Of a DNA stretch of 50,042 nt, positions 21,154 to 31,124 are shown piece after piece. Location of the stretch: assembly GCA_002077045.2 (NCBI GenBank), contig KZ111147.1, positions 307,730 through 357,771 of the forward strand, written 5' to 3'. Made by a program: the position numbers and the translations under genes. The stretch's first letter is position 1; each line of letters begins with the position of its first letter. Under the pieces are notes generated by a model. The model was not told the origin of the DNA and did no database searches. It saw only the letters and a program-made list of their open reading frames with translations. This stretch comes from Rachicladosporium sp. CCFEE 5018 (taxonomy: Eukaryota > Ascomycota > Dothideomycetes > Cladosporiales > Cladosporiaceae).

Positions 21154-22922
21154 TCAGCGTATCAGGAACGTTGTCCAATTTTCGCGCAACCTAAATCGTC
21201 CCAGCCGTAAATCGCAGTTGTCGTAGTACTCGTCATCTTGTGTGTTGTGCAGCAAGGCTTTACCATGTAGCGTGTGGTAGGTCTTGCCAAGCGGGCGTAA
21301 GACGCGCAGCTCCGGCACAGAGGGCAGATGTACGATAATGTCTCCTGCTCTGACAGTATTTAGCGCAATGCCCGGCATGCCGTCAGTGGTCATGAAGACC
21401 GCTCGATGGCGTAGTATACCGTCGAGAACTTTTGAGCTGTACGATCATCAGTCGAGCATCTGGCGATCGACACACGCAACACTCACGGATCTCGGGCATC
21501 CCATGCAAGGTAGCTGATGAGAGGGTACCATCGCTTGTAAGCAGCATCGCGGCGTAGCAAACTTTTGTGCAGCCACTTCTGTATCCCAGAACGATCGCCA
21601 CTCCATTCCGTCAATGCTCGGCGAAGTAGTGCTAGACTATTCGATTCCACAGACTTGACTGTGGCAATCTCATAGCCCGGCCAGCTGATGCAATCGTTCT
21701 GCAACATGGGCTTCTCGGGACGACGTAAGATCGAGTGAGTGTAACCGAAATGCGCCGCCCACATCGGAGGGAATAGTGTCTTGTTGACTTCATTTTGCGC
21801 GCCTTCTGTGTCCCACACCCAAGACGGAAGGCCAGGATTTCGGACGTACTGCTCAAGCAGCACGTAGTCGAAGTTACCCTGCACAGCGATGATGTGTCGG
21901 CTACAGTCCTCTTGGATCTCTTCTAGTGACTTGCCGTAGTCAACTGCTAAGTTCGGCTCGCCAGCGTCCGCAAAGGTGACTCCGTTGAGCTGATACAGCA
22001 ATGCGTAGATCTTATCCTTGGGATCCGAGGCACTAAAGTTGGTGGCGGCCGTGACCACGAAGTCTGCAAGTCCGCCACGCGCCGACTCGCTCTGTGCGCG
22101 GGTAATTCGCTTCATGTCCTGCGCCTTGACCCAATCAGCGGTCTTTGCTAGGGAGACGAACTTGTCCAGGTTAGCCAGGACATCATAGATCTCCTCGTAG
22201 ATCTGCGTGAGATGCGCGTCGTGCACGAAGATTCGCTTCTCGACGAAGTTCGTGACAAGCTCGTTCCAGACGATGTGATGTTTGCCGCAGTGTATGGTCG
22301 CGTTACCCAGGCTCAATGCTAGCTCCTGAATGACCCAGAACCTGGTGAACCATCTCCGCTTGGACAACTCTCGCAGACCCTTGAGACTTTCAGCTGTAAG
22401 CTTTTTCTCACTCAAGTGTTTCAATACCAAATCTGTACGAGGAGTCGACGGACCGAGCCACACAATCACCTCGCTTGCGGTGCGGTAAATATCTGGCATG
22501 CAGCTGACTTGATGAGACCGCTCCTGAGTATCGAACTGATTGATACAGATTGCATCCACCCAGAGAACGATCTCGCCAGACTGCGGACGAAGTGCCCAAA
22601 GCGCGTCCCAAAGATTTCGAGTGATCGTGAAAGGTGAGCCGTTAACGTAGATGGTAGACACATCTTGGTCGTCTTCCTCTCCCCAGGTATAGGACAGAGC
22701 CTTGTACGTAGGCTTGTCCGATAGTTTGGCTGTTACGAGTGTACACTCAATGGCAAGCGTGTTTCTATTGCGGAGGTGCAAGATGCGAATCTCAGGGTCA
22801 TTGCCTGTGCTTTTCTCTAGAGCAAGGTTACGATACGCTGCGTTGTGAGTATTGCCGAAGGCCAGTCCTCGCCAGCCATGAGGTGCGCCGTGACCAACAA
22901 TCCTGGACACATCGGCCTCCAT
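21154..22922 (-). CDS. Heterokaryon incompatibility (HET) domain protein
   Basis: Two exons, 22922-21487 and 21436-21154, joined by a 50-nt intron with donor GTGAGT and acceptor GTACAG, give 572 aa. The HET domain is clear: YKALSYTWG (73-81), LWVDAICINQ (120-129) and IYRTASEVIVWLG (145-157). The second exon supplies the usual C-terminal block (HRAVFMTTDGMPGIAL, then RAGDIIVHLPSVPELRVLRP). HET proteins are fungus-specific and in several species trigger cell death when unlike nuclei meet; many family members have no known role. No NACHT, WD or ankyrin region is attached. Contig A breaks inside the last exon of its copy. Confidence 0.9.
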
Positions 22923-23558
22923 TGTCCTCCCTTACAAGTATCGATAATTGCATGTCAGGGTTGCAGGTGAATTGAAAGAAAGGCATAGCTATTACCGTGC
23001 AGCTTGATGTAGTGTACAGCCACAACAAGACACCATCGTGGCGGCTGTGCAGGCTATTGAGGCCGCCTAGCACAGCTGAACGATATCGTTGCGTGCGTAC
23101 GCACCGCTATGATCATCGTCTACGGATTCGACAGTCCTAAGGGACCTGGGCATACAAGGAAGGTGCTAAGGACAGACGAGTAGGTTGGCGGATGTGTCAG
23201 GACGACGAAAGCTTCGCAATTGGTTCGGCGACAACCGGCGCTAGTTACCAGACAGCCCGCTGGGCCCTTTTCCAGTCCCATTGGAGAGGGCCCAGCGGGC
23301 TGTCTAGTAATCCACGAAGTCATGTATGAACTTTGTGCTCTGGGTCTCGGGCACAATGAAAGGCGAAGGGCCAGCATGATAGCAGTCGCGTGCAACCCCT
23401 ATTGAGAAGCTACGGCTCATGCATCTTAAAGCGACGACGTGTTGCGGGTGGGATCATTTCGATGGTATCGATTCTGGGTTCTACAGCTACATTTGCTGTC
23501 TGTCCCGCTTTTATGAACCTCCATCTGTGGGCAACCTTAACCAGGTACGTCCCCTTTG
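22923..23558. other. Intergenic between HET and aspartate kinase genes
   Basis: Both neighbours are on the minus strand, so this holds the promoter of the HET gene and the 3' end of the aspartate kinase gene. It contains a strong hairpin at 23244-23311 (listed separately). Open frames crossing it are mirror images of each other caused by the palindrome. Confidence 0.6.
23245..23309. repeat. Long near-perfect inverted repeat (hairpin)
   Basis: Nineteen bases at 23250-23268 (AGACAGCCCGCTGGGCCCT) are exactly complementary to 23287-23305, separated by 18 bases. Pairing extends outward by four more pairs after one mismatch and inward past a one-base bulge, so the stem is about 28 bp with a loop of under ten bases. 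It lies about 250 nt beyond the stop codon of aspartate kinase. It could be an RNA hairpin in that 3' untranslated region, or a remnant of a miniature inverted-repeat element; no clear target-site duplication is visible. Confidence 0.75.
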
Positions 23559-25169
23559 CTAATCCAGAAATGTGAACAGATTGGTATGCACCACGTTCAG
23601 CGCCCTGTCCGCCTCCCTCTCGGCAATCACACATGAGATATTGATCTCGCTCGCACCCTGCGAGATCATCTCAATGTTGATGCCCTGTTCTCCAAGCGTG
23701 CTGAAGAAACGGCCGGAGATCCCAGTCATGCTACGCAACTGCCTACCCACCAGAGAAATGATGGCCATGCCAGGAACCAGGTCGACGTCGCCCCACTGCC
23801 CGAGACTGTCAACCGCGCCTTGCAGCGCGTCGCTCTCGATGCGTAGTTCTTCCTCGCCTTGGCCGGAGAGAAGACTAATCTCACTATGCAGCGCCATGGA
23901 GACGTGGACTTCAGAGGAGGAAATCAGGTCTACGCTCAGGCCATGTTTGTCCAAGATGCTGAAAATGGACATCAAGAAGCCATGGGCACGAGTGCGACGC
24001 TTGCTGTGGACGTTCAGCACCGTGATGCCTGGCTTGACCGTGACAGCTGTTGGGCGCTTCGGACGCTGCATCTGGCTCAGATTCGAGACCGAGCGATTGC
24101 GGAAAACGCCTGCCTTCCTAGATCGGAACTCATCCACTGGATCGGGGAGGATGACCGTGCCCTCGTTGCGCGGATTCATGACGTTCTTGATGCGAATGGG
24201 GATGCTCGCGCGAATCACTTGATCCATGGTGAAGGGGTGAATGACCTCGGAGCCGTAGAAGGTCAGCTCTGCGGCTTCACTGGGAGTGACGGAGTCGAGC
24301 AGCTTCGCTGTGGGCACCTTGCGCGGATCTGCCGTGAAGATGCCGTCGACCTCTTTCCAAATCTGTAGCTCGCGAGCACGCAGTCCAACGGCAGTCAGAG
24401 CAGCGCACAGGTCTGTGTAGCCTCGGCCAATATTCTCGAGCAAGCCGCCTGGTACTGACCCGAAGTATCCGGTAATGACAGGCACAGCATCGCTGCCACA
24501 TGCTTCCACACGCGTAGCGATAGCCTCACCCAAGCTCTTGTAGAAATCGTCCCCCAAATCTTTCAGTGCGGGAAATTGTACAATGTCGCTCAGGTCCACG
24601 TAGACCGCATTGGCGCCTCGGTCCTTCAGCAGAGCAGTCATGTAAAGACAGCTCAGCTTCTCCCCAAAGGAGATGATCAAATCGTTGGACTTCTCCGAGA
24701 CCTCTCCCAAGTACCTCGCGCTCGACAGTACTTGCACTAGCTTCGCGCACTGCCCGTTCACATCCCTGACATACTCCTCCAGCACGTCGCGAGACTTGAC
24801 TACTGCCTCCCCAGCGCTCACGTGATCCTCACGAATCACTTCGGCAATCGCCTGCCACTTTCCCACGCTTTCCTTGTCCAGCACATCTCTCGCAGCGCGG
24901 AGCAAACGGTTCGTAGTCCCGTCGCTCTTCGTCGCTGTGCTCCTCGCCGAGCACACGACAGCGACGCGATGCTTTTGCAAACTCGCCAACACGATGTCCT
25001 GAGCGATCTGGACGGCGAATTTGCCCACGCTCGTCCCACCGAACTTTTGCACGACCCAGTTGCCGCCGCCGGAAAGATTCTTTTCGGGCTGGTGAGGTAT
25101 TGTGTAGCCGTCGGGCAGTGTGCTTTGGATCACGCGGCCGTGGGAGGCGCGTTCTATGCGGAACTCCAT
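23559..25169 (-). CDS. HOM3: Aspartate kinase (aspartokinase)
   Basis: A single exon of 536 aa. The enzyme phosphorylates L-aspartate, the first step toward threonine, methionine and homoserine in fungi. The N-terminal kinase fold starts with VVQKFGGTSVGKF (about 39-51) and includes IISFGEKLS, GYFGSVPGG and the characteristic LQIWKEVDGIFTADPRKVP. Two ACT domains follow, at about 380-450 (starting GITVLNVHSKRR) and 465-530 (GMAIISLVGRQL to INISCVIAE), which in this family bind threonine for feedback inhibition. Length and layout match yeast Hom3 and lack the fused homoserine dehydrogenase of bacterial enzymes. A TGACTC element lies about 120 nt before the start, fitting control by a Gcn4/CpcA-type activator. 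Confidence 0.95.
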   Translation of the reverse strand: MEFRIERASHGRVIQSTLPDGYTIPHQPEKNLSGGGNWVVQKFGGTSVGKFAVQIAQDIVLASLQKHRVAVVCSARSTATKSDGTTNRLLRAARDVLDKESVGKWQAIAEVIREDHVSAGEAVVKSRDVLEEYVRDVNGQCAKLVQVLSSARYLGEVSEKSNDLIISFGEKLSCLYMTALLKDRGANAVYVDLSDIVQFPALKDLGDDFYKSLGEAIATRVEACGSDAVPVITGYFGSVPGGLLENIGRGYTDLCAALTAVGLRARELQIWKEVDGIFTADPRKVPTAKLLDSVTPSEAAELTFYGSEVIHPFTMDQVIRASIPIRIKNVMNPRNEGTVILPDPVDEFRSRKAGVFRNRSVSNLSQMQRPKRPTAVTVKPGITVLNVHSKRRTRAHGFLMSIFSILDKHGLSVDLISSSEVHVSMALHSEISLLSGQGEEELRIESDALQGAVDSLGQWGDVDLVPGMAIISLVGRQLRSMTGISGRFFSTLGEQGINIEMISQGASEINISCVIAEREADRALNVVHTNLFTFLD

Positions 25170-25616
25170 GACGCCGAAGATATGCTAATGTGAGTGACGG
25201 TCGTGGGTATCGTTATGTATGTTATGTGGGAAGGGACAGATCAGCAATGGGGTGCATTGAAAGTTTTATGTGGGGTTTGGTCAGCGTTCGAGTCACCCCG
25301 ACTGTGGGAATGACAAGATTGAAAACTAGCACGGCAGTTGGGCTTCCGGTAATTATCTATGTAGACCAACTTTACGGGGACAGCACTGGAGGAGAGGAGG
25401 ATGAGAGAGATCATATGGTGAGGCAAGACTTTGTGATCGTCTCGCGATGTATTGGTGTGTTTGCCTTGCATTGCCTTGCTCGTCTTCCAGCACGCCATAC
25501 CGAGGTGACTTCAGCGACCCTTCGCAGAGCCTCCGCCGTATCCATCATAGCCCTTAACTACCTCAATGCCACCAGCGCCACGCTAAAGCAATCCCTCACT
25601 TGACCATATCTCTCGA
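25170..25616. other. Intergenic between aspartate kinase and MMM1
   Basis: Promoter of the aspartate kinase gene and 3' end of the MMM1 gene. Apart from a TGACTC word at 25290-25295 I see no defined element. Confidence 0.5.
25290..25295 (-). promoter_or_regulatory. TGACTC general-control element upstream of aspartate kinase
   Basis: TGACTC on the minus strand, 121-126 nt before the ATG at 25169. TGACTC(A) is the site of Gcn4/CPC1/CpcA activators, and yeast HOM3 is a known Gcn4 target. A six-base word alone can occur by chance. Confidence 0.4.
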
Positions 25617-27098
25617 TCACCCAGCAGCCCGCACAGCGGCTCCATTCCGTAGCCTTTCACCGTCCCCATCATCGAGACCAGTTCTTTGCCTTTGCAGGCC
25701 CTTCCTTCGTTTCCGCTCATCTGCCTCTCTCATTTCCTCGCCAGCGAGCTCAAGATCGGACAGCTCCTCTTTCCCCTTGCGAGGCGTGGGTATAGCTGCA
25801 CTAGAAGTCTGTCTTGGCGTACTTTGCCTCGCAGCCCAATCTCTCGTTCGCTGCTCGGCGGCAGTCTCCGCTGCCGTGCCTTCCTTCTTCGATCGTATCT
25901 CTATTGCAGGCTCATCAACAACAGCCTGCTCATTAGCAGTCGATGTCGCGTCAGCAGAGCCTTCGGCCTGGCTTTCGCCACCCCGCGTATTGCGCTTCCG
26001 CGGCCATAGTGAGGGCAGGACGATTTGCTGAAAGCGAGGCTCGACGCAGCGTTGATCGAACCAAGCATGTATGCGATCTTCGACTAGTTGTGCGATCTTC
26101 GGTACGTCTTGGAGTCGACTCCGAGATCCAATAAGCGAATGCACACTCAGGTCCAGTCGGTAGTCGTCCAGAAAGGTGAATGTGAGCGTTGTTGGTGATC
26201 GACCAGTGGGGTTCAGAGGATGCCCTTCATTCTTCTCTCCGTCTGCTGGCATATTATCCACTGTTGGAAACGCATCTGTCTGCGATGAGGGCGAAAATGA
26301 TAGACTTAGCGTCCCTGAAAATCGCACGACCGAGACAGCCAAAGCGACAGGTAGCACAGCTACAAACGGCTTCGGGTAGTTCAACACCAACTTCGTTTCG
26401 ATCCCAAGCGTCAACACATCCCCTAAATCAACATCCATCCTAGCCTGTAGCCGTTCCCCTCGGTCTCCTCGCAATGCCTTGATCGGCGTGCCATTCTCGT
26501 CCACAGGAATCACCCTACAGTTACTAAAGATAGGAAACTCCTCGCCAAGACTGATCTCCGTGACCTTGATCTCATCCAGAAAGTCAGGCTTATTTCCACT
26601 ATTGAGCACACTCGTCAGACTGATCAGGACAGCTTCATCCTCGGCTGCATCGGCTCGTAGCTGTGCTATCGTCTGTGCAACGAGCACGTTGAACCAGTCA
26701 AGACTCTCAGGTTGATGGCCTTGTACATTGTAGTACGTCTTCTCCAGGATCTTCTGCACGGAGAGTCCGATGTCAGTCCGCGGTTTCAGCACTGCAGAAC
26801 TAGGTCGTGGTCGGAGTGCAGAGCTCAAGGCACGTTGTCGAGTATTGCTCGAAAGTGTCCGTTGTCGTCGCGAAGTCGCGCGCTGAGCCGCACGAGTGTC
26901 GGCATTTGGGGCTTCGCCGAAGATGAAGAATTTGATGAAGAAGAATAGGATCAGAGCGAGTGTCAGCTGGCCGAGGAGGAAGCCAGTCGCGAAGCCAGCG
27001 GAAGAGCTTGAACCACCATCTGTTTACGTTAGTGGAGCAAAGAAGGAGAGAGGTATGAAAAGCGTACTCTGCGAGGCCTGCAGCTTCGCCTTGGACAT
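25617..27098 (-). CDS. MMM1: ERMES subunit MMM1 (maintenance of mitochondrial morphology 1)
   Basis: Exon 1 (27098-27068) encodes only MSKAKLQASQ. A 48-nt intron (27067-27020, branch CTAAC) leads to exon 2 (27019-25617); total 477 aa. The short Ser-rich N-terminus is followed by one membrane segment at about 20-45 (GFLLGQLTLALILFFFIKFF). The SMP lipid-transfer domain covers about 100-345, with the signature YYNVQGHQPESLDWFNVL and VTEISLGEEFPIFSNCRVIP. MMM1 is the endoplasmic-reticulum anchor of the ERMES complex, which tethers the ER to mitochondria and moves phospholipids with Mdm10, Mdm12 and Mdm34. The C-terminal 110 residues are polar and probably disordered. The first exon is easily missed because the frame stays open for some distance upstream of the SMP domain. 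Confidence 0.95.
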
Positions 27099-27333
27099 GC
27101 CGCACCACAGAAAGGGATGATGCACAACGCGATAGAAAACGTGGGAGGGCGATGTATGCGACAGGTAATGTCGATGGACCTCGAAGTCTTTATTACCTAA
27201 ACGACGTCACGAATTGGGACCTGCATGACCCCACACTCCCCCATATTGATTAATCCCCCGAAGCCACCCCAATCTCTCCTACCCTTCCTCTTCTCTACCT
27301 AAATATGTGAACGTACCCAGATTCATAGGCGCA

Positions 27334-28509
27334 ATGGCGTCCTCCTCCTCCCCCCGCTCTCCGCGCACTTCCGCTACCTCAGCCCGCACCCTCCTCCTTC
27401 CCACTACTACCGATCCCCCCTCAGACTCCAACCCCCCTTCCCCGAAAACATGGATCATCTTCGGCGCCACTGGTCACATCGGCCGCAGCCTGGTCAAGAA
27501 TGTGCTAAACCACAACGATCGCGTTACAGCCGTCGGCCGCACCATGGAGAATACCATGCAGCAGATGCAAGGCTGGCACGAGCGCTGCTTGGGCTTGTTG
27601 TGCGATGTGAGGGTTAGGGAGACCGTGGCCACAGTCGTAGAGCGAAGTATACGCCATTGGGGGAAGGTAGATGTGATTGTGAATTGCACTGGATATGGCG
27701 TGTTAGGTGCATGTGAGGACCAGGATGATCATGATTTAAGAAGTCAGTTTGAGACGAACTTTCTGGGGACGTTGAATATAATACAGTTGTCGCTGCCGTA
27801 TCTTAGGGAGCAGGCGGGGAAGCGGAAGGAGGGCGAGAGCGCGGGGAGGTATATCATTTTTTCGTCTACGTCAGGGGCGTTGGGGGTGCCTGGGCTCGGT
27901 CCGTATTGTGCGACGAAGTATGCCGTGGAAGGGCTGATTGAGAGTATGTTGTATGAGATCGATGCATTTGGTATCAAGGCTACGCTTGTGGAGCCGGGGC
28001 ATATGAGACTTGATGAGCCGACGGGATTGGACGACAAGGCTACTGAGACGGCACTGCCTAACGGCGCGGCGAATACCGATCGCGACGTGAGGTTAAAGAA
28101 GTATGGACATTTCCTGGTGAAGCGGCCGAGTAAACCGTATGACTCACCTACTGCACCTGCTGGGCACGCGAGACGAATTGTGCAGTGGATGTCTGATCAT
28201 CAGCCAGTCAGCGCGGTGAGGAGTGCAGAGCTAGTGTGGCAGTTAGGACATTGCAAGTACCCACCATTGCGACTGCTACTGGGCACATTTGCTGTAGATT
28301 CTGTGAGAGACAGACTGCGGAGTGTCATCGAGGAAATCGAAGACTGGAAGCACTTATCCTTTCCTACGGGCGAAGAGAACGGGAAAGAAAGGAAAGGCGG
28401 GAAGGACGAGAACGATGACGACGATGCCGATGCAGATGCCGACGAAGTCATGGATGATGCCGATGCGACTGCTGCCGTGGACGAAGACGATGAAGAAGCA
28501 CGGGGGTGA
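27334..28509 (+). CDS. Short-chain dehydrogenase/reductase with acidic C-terminal tail
   Basis: A single exon of 391 aa starting at the first ATG of the frame (MASSSSPRSPRTS). The Rossmann nucleotide-binding motif is FGATGHIG (43-50), with NCTG at 117-120. The active site is SSTSG near 180 with Y191 and K195 in PYCATKYAVEGL. This is a classical SDR arrangement using NAD(H) or NADP(H); the substrate is unknown. After the SDR core (about residue 250) there is an unusual extension of about 140 residues ending in a stretch composed almost only of Asp, Ala and Glu. The Ser/Thr/Pro-rich first 38 residues are also extra. It is divergent from MMM1, with the two start codons 235 bp apart. Confidence 0.9.
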   Translation: MASSSSPRSPRTSATSARTLLLPTTTDPPSDSNPPSPKTWIIFGATGHIGRSLVKNVLNHNDRVTAVGRTMENTMQQMQGWHERCLGLLCDVRVRETVATVVERSIRHWGKVDVIVNCTGYGVLGACEDQDDHDLRSQFETNFLGTLNIIQLSLPYLREQAGKRKEGESAGRYIIFSSTSGALGVPGLGPYCATKYAVEGLIESMLYEIDAFGIKATLVEPGHMRLDEPTGLDDKATETALPNGAANTDRDVRLKKYGHFLVKRPSKPYDSPTAPAGHARRIVQWMSDHQPVSAVRSAELVWQLGHCKYPPLRLLLGTFAVDSVRDRLRSVIEEIEDWKHLSFPTGEENGKERKGGKDENDDDDADADADEVMDDADATAAVDEDDEEARG

Positions 28510-28714
28510 CCTGAAGCTCGGCCAAAAGGCTGGAGAACTACTGTAGAATTGAGCGATCAACATTGTACGCGAATGGTTGAAGTGAGCAAACCGATCCGAC
28601 GTCAAAGCAAGTAAGCAGGGATTCCCTCCGTCATTGCCCAAAGCACTTGGCTGGCAGCAAGCCCTCAAGAATCGGTCGCTGGATCGGATCAGGGCTCAAG
28701 ACCGCGAAGCCCTC

Positions 28715-30738
28715 TTATGCCGGACGGAAGTTGACGGGATTGCGGTTCCGGTTCACCGGACCTGTCAACTGCGCAGAAGGGGAGATAAAGGTGTATTGCG
28801 ATAGAGGCGGAGGGGCGAAGTCCTGAATCGAGCAGTAGAGGCTGTTGCTGGCGGCGTCGGTGGGGATGCTATCAAGCAAAGGAAGATTCCGAGGCTGGGT
28901 ATCTCGAGCGATAGCGGTAGAAGGCACCGTGATCGGATGAGCGTGGCTCGGTCGGGAGAGTAGCGTGCGTTCTGGGTCTGAGACGCGGCCTCCGGGTGGA
29001 TTTACAGTACGCGGAGTTGCCGCAGCATTGGCAGGGAATTGGCGCGATCTTACCTCCGCATGCAGCTGAGCGCCATATGCCGAATTCTGTGCTCCGATCG
29101 ACGGGGGCACCGCTGGGACGTTGATGTGTTCCACAAGAGCAGTCTTGACGCTTCGCGGCTTCCAGTCCTTGATCGCGTGCTTATACTTCATCTCCATGAG
29201 CTCCTTGTACGCTGGATGTGCGAGCCAGCGATGCTGCAGAGCTTGATGCGCGGTTGGTCGCAAGGTCTCGTCGAAGGTCAGGCATGATTTGATGAAGGCT
29301 TTGGCGTTCCTGTCCACCCGCGACTTCCACGGCTCGGTAGTCTCAAGGATACTGAAATCGAACTCCGCCATCGTGTTTGCTACTCTTGCGGTGACTAGTT
29401 CGTCGCCGTTTTCATCACGCATGTCGATCAGAGGAGAGTTGGTGAAGAGTGCTGAAGTCAGGCTGCCGATGGACCAGATGTCTACAGCCTTGCTGTATCC
29501 GGCGCCCTTCTCCATCTTGTCTGCGGCAATATACACCTCTCTGTTCGCGGTCAGTCAAAGCTTGGTAGCGTAGCCGACATATCATGGTTTAAAACATACG
29601 GCGCACAGTAGCCTGTCGTGCCGACCATCGTTTGCATGCGACGAGCTCTCTCTGTAGCCTGCTTGTCTCGCTTCTCGCTGACGACCCTTGATTGCCCGAA
29701 GTCAGTCAGCACGATGCGAGCTCCAGGCTTGCAAGATGTCATCAGCACATTCTCCGGCTTGATATCGCGATGCACGACATCGTGCTCATGTAGATATTGG
29801 ACTGCCATCAGGAGTTGATATACAATGACTGCAGATTCCGGCGCTTCAAGAGCACGGTTGAACTGGAGATATGACATAAGATCACCAGCTGAAATGAGCT
29901 CTTGGAAGATGTAAGTGTATTCTGTTGCCCAGAAAGCCTTCTCAAGTCGGATAACGTTGGGATGATCAACGTGCTGGAGGATTTCGACTTCGCGACGTAG
30001 TACGACAAGCGTCTTGTCAAGATCCGTGCTTTTGTCTGCAATAGAGTCTCTGACGAGGATGTCGGAGCGACGTTGGATCGCTCCTTTGCCATGAGCGTTC
30101 GTGTTGGACGATCGCCTAGGAATCCGGACAATTTTGCAAGCGACTTGCTTCCTTGAAGGAGCACTTTCTGCTAAATACACGCTGGCGTACCCACCGGAAC
30201 CCAGCTTTCTAGTCGTGACGATGTACTCTTGCGAGATGTGGCCGAGCTCGCGCAGCTGAGCTGAATTCAGAGGCGGCAATGGTGTGGCGTCACGTGCTGC
30301 GCTGTATTCAACACAGATCTTGTTAGTGAGGTGCAATCTGTCGCCATGGCTGAGCAAAAGATCTGCATCAGTGCTGCGTAAGTGACGAATGAATCTCCCA
30401 CCGCCAGACGTGGTATTGTCAAGCTTTACTGGATGTGATGATAGAACCCGGACGTAGACCATTGGGAGAACATCGTCAGCGGGGTCGTCCCCGTAGAGGA
30501 TGCAGTGGAAACGGAGATGCTGATTCGAGATCGAACGTTCGAATACGCCTAGATGCTTCTGCACTTGAGCTCTCCCAATGTCGAAGGGCGCCCTTGGTGC
30601 GATCGGCAATTGACGACACGAGCTCGGCTGATCTGCGTTGGTGTAGACAAGGTAAGAGACGGCGTCATCGTTGTCCTCCTCGCTTGAGTACATGATCTCG
30701 TCGTCCGGGCATGCTGCCACCGAGCCAGCGTCCGTCAT
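28715..30738 (-). CDS. FHA-domain serine/threonine kinase, Chk2/Rad53-like (complete copy, contig B)
   Basis: Two exons, 30738-29600 and 29540-28715, give 654 aa. I chose the ATG of MTDAG rather than one 41 codons upstream, since the upstream part is not kinase- or FHA-like and overlaps the eL41 promoter. An FHA phosphothreonine-binding domain spans about 50-135 (FDIGRAQ, then SISNQHLRF). The kinase follows: glycine loop LGSGGYASVY near 178, VACKIV lysine near 203, HRDIKPENV near 322 and DFGQ near 345. The 59-nt intron falls inside the APE motif, joining APE to VYIAAD. A polar tail of about 170 residues follows. The layout matches the Chk2/Rad53/Cds1 family acting in DNA damage and replication checkpoints or meiosis. 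It has one FHA domain, so it is not a direct Rad53 equivalent. Confidence 0.88.
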
Positions 30739-30926
30739 CGTGATGTTCGAAGTGTGAGAAACGAAGTGGTGAGGGATGTCTGTGCAGCTTAAAGTGAGGT
30801 CAGCGGTGGAGCTTCCGGTAGCGTGCCAAGCCGCGGGAAACACTCCGCCCGCGCAGCACACAACAGCTCCAAATCCTGAGCACCTGTTCCTTCACGACAA
30901 CATCCATCCTCATTCCACGGCAAATC

Positions 30927-30978
30927 GTGAGTCGTCCTGCGTCTATCGAGGCTATCATTGTCACTAATAGCTGTACAG
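30927..30978 (+). other. Intron in the 5' untranslated region of eL41 (contig B)
   Basis: Donor GTGAGT at 30927 and acceptor TACAG at 30978, 13 nt before the eL41 ATG, with a CACTAATAG branch-like word. Introns in the leader are common in fungal ribosomal protein genes. Called from splice signals and conservation in contig C. Confidence 0.55.
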
Positions 30979-30991
30979 TTAACTCGCCGAG

Positions 30992-31124
30992 ATGAGAGCA
31001 AAGTGGAGGAAAAAGCGCGTGCGGCGGTTGAAGAGGAAGCGCAGAAAGACTCGTGCCCGCTCGTAAGCATCGTTCGGACCCACCAATGGCAACCAACATC
31101 TACTAACAACCCGGCAGTAAGTAA
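30992..31124 (+). CDS. RPL41: Ribosomal protein eL41 (contig B copy)
   Basis: A 25-residue protein made almost entirely of Lys and Arg, beginning MRAKWRKKRVRRLKRKR and ending TRARSK. This is the smallest eukaryotic ribosomal protein; it sits at the interface of the two ribosomal subunits. Exon 1 (30992-31062) reads straight into a stop and would give 24 residues without the final Lys. Splicing the 55-nt intron 31063-31117 (donor GTAAGC, branch CTACTAAC, acceptor GGCAG) to a second coding exon of only 7 nt (31118-31124) restores the Ser-Lys ending known from yeast. It is divergent from the Chk2-like kinase gene, with 253 bp between start codons. Confidence 0.93.

Larger units (their letters stand above)
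10712..21310. repeat. Portion of contig B duplicated in contig A
   Basis: This is the counterpart of 1-10611. Stretches of almost complete identity (for example 17138-17415 against 6410-6687) alternate with stretches with many differences (for example 11251-11325 against 540-614). Most coding differences are silent. Confidence 0.9.

Noticed and set aside
1..21310. True tandem duplication of the myosin locus
   Set aside because: Both copy boundaries lie exactly at contig edges and gaps of 100 N, and the second overlap (29971-34386) shows the same pattern. An assembly cause explains both.
23120..23405. Two short frames on opposite strands sharing the peptide QPAG and GPAGCLV-like parts
   Set aside because: The similarity comes from the inverted repeat at 23245-23309 being read from both strands.
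23859..24368. Plus-strand frame of 169 codons inside aspartate kinase
   Set aside because: It overlaps highly conserved aspartate kinase and ACT domain coding on the other strand; no domain of its own.
30739..30861. Start of the Chk2-like kinase 41 codons further upstream (and 32997-33119 in contig C)
   Set aside because: The extra segment has no conserved feature and lies in the short divergent promoter shared with eL41. The ATG of MTDAG leads directly into the acidic segment and FHA domain.
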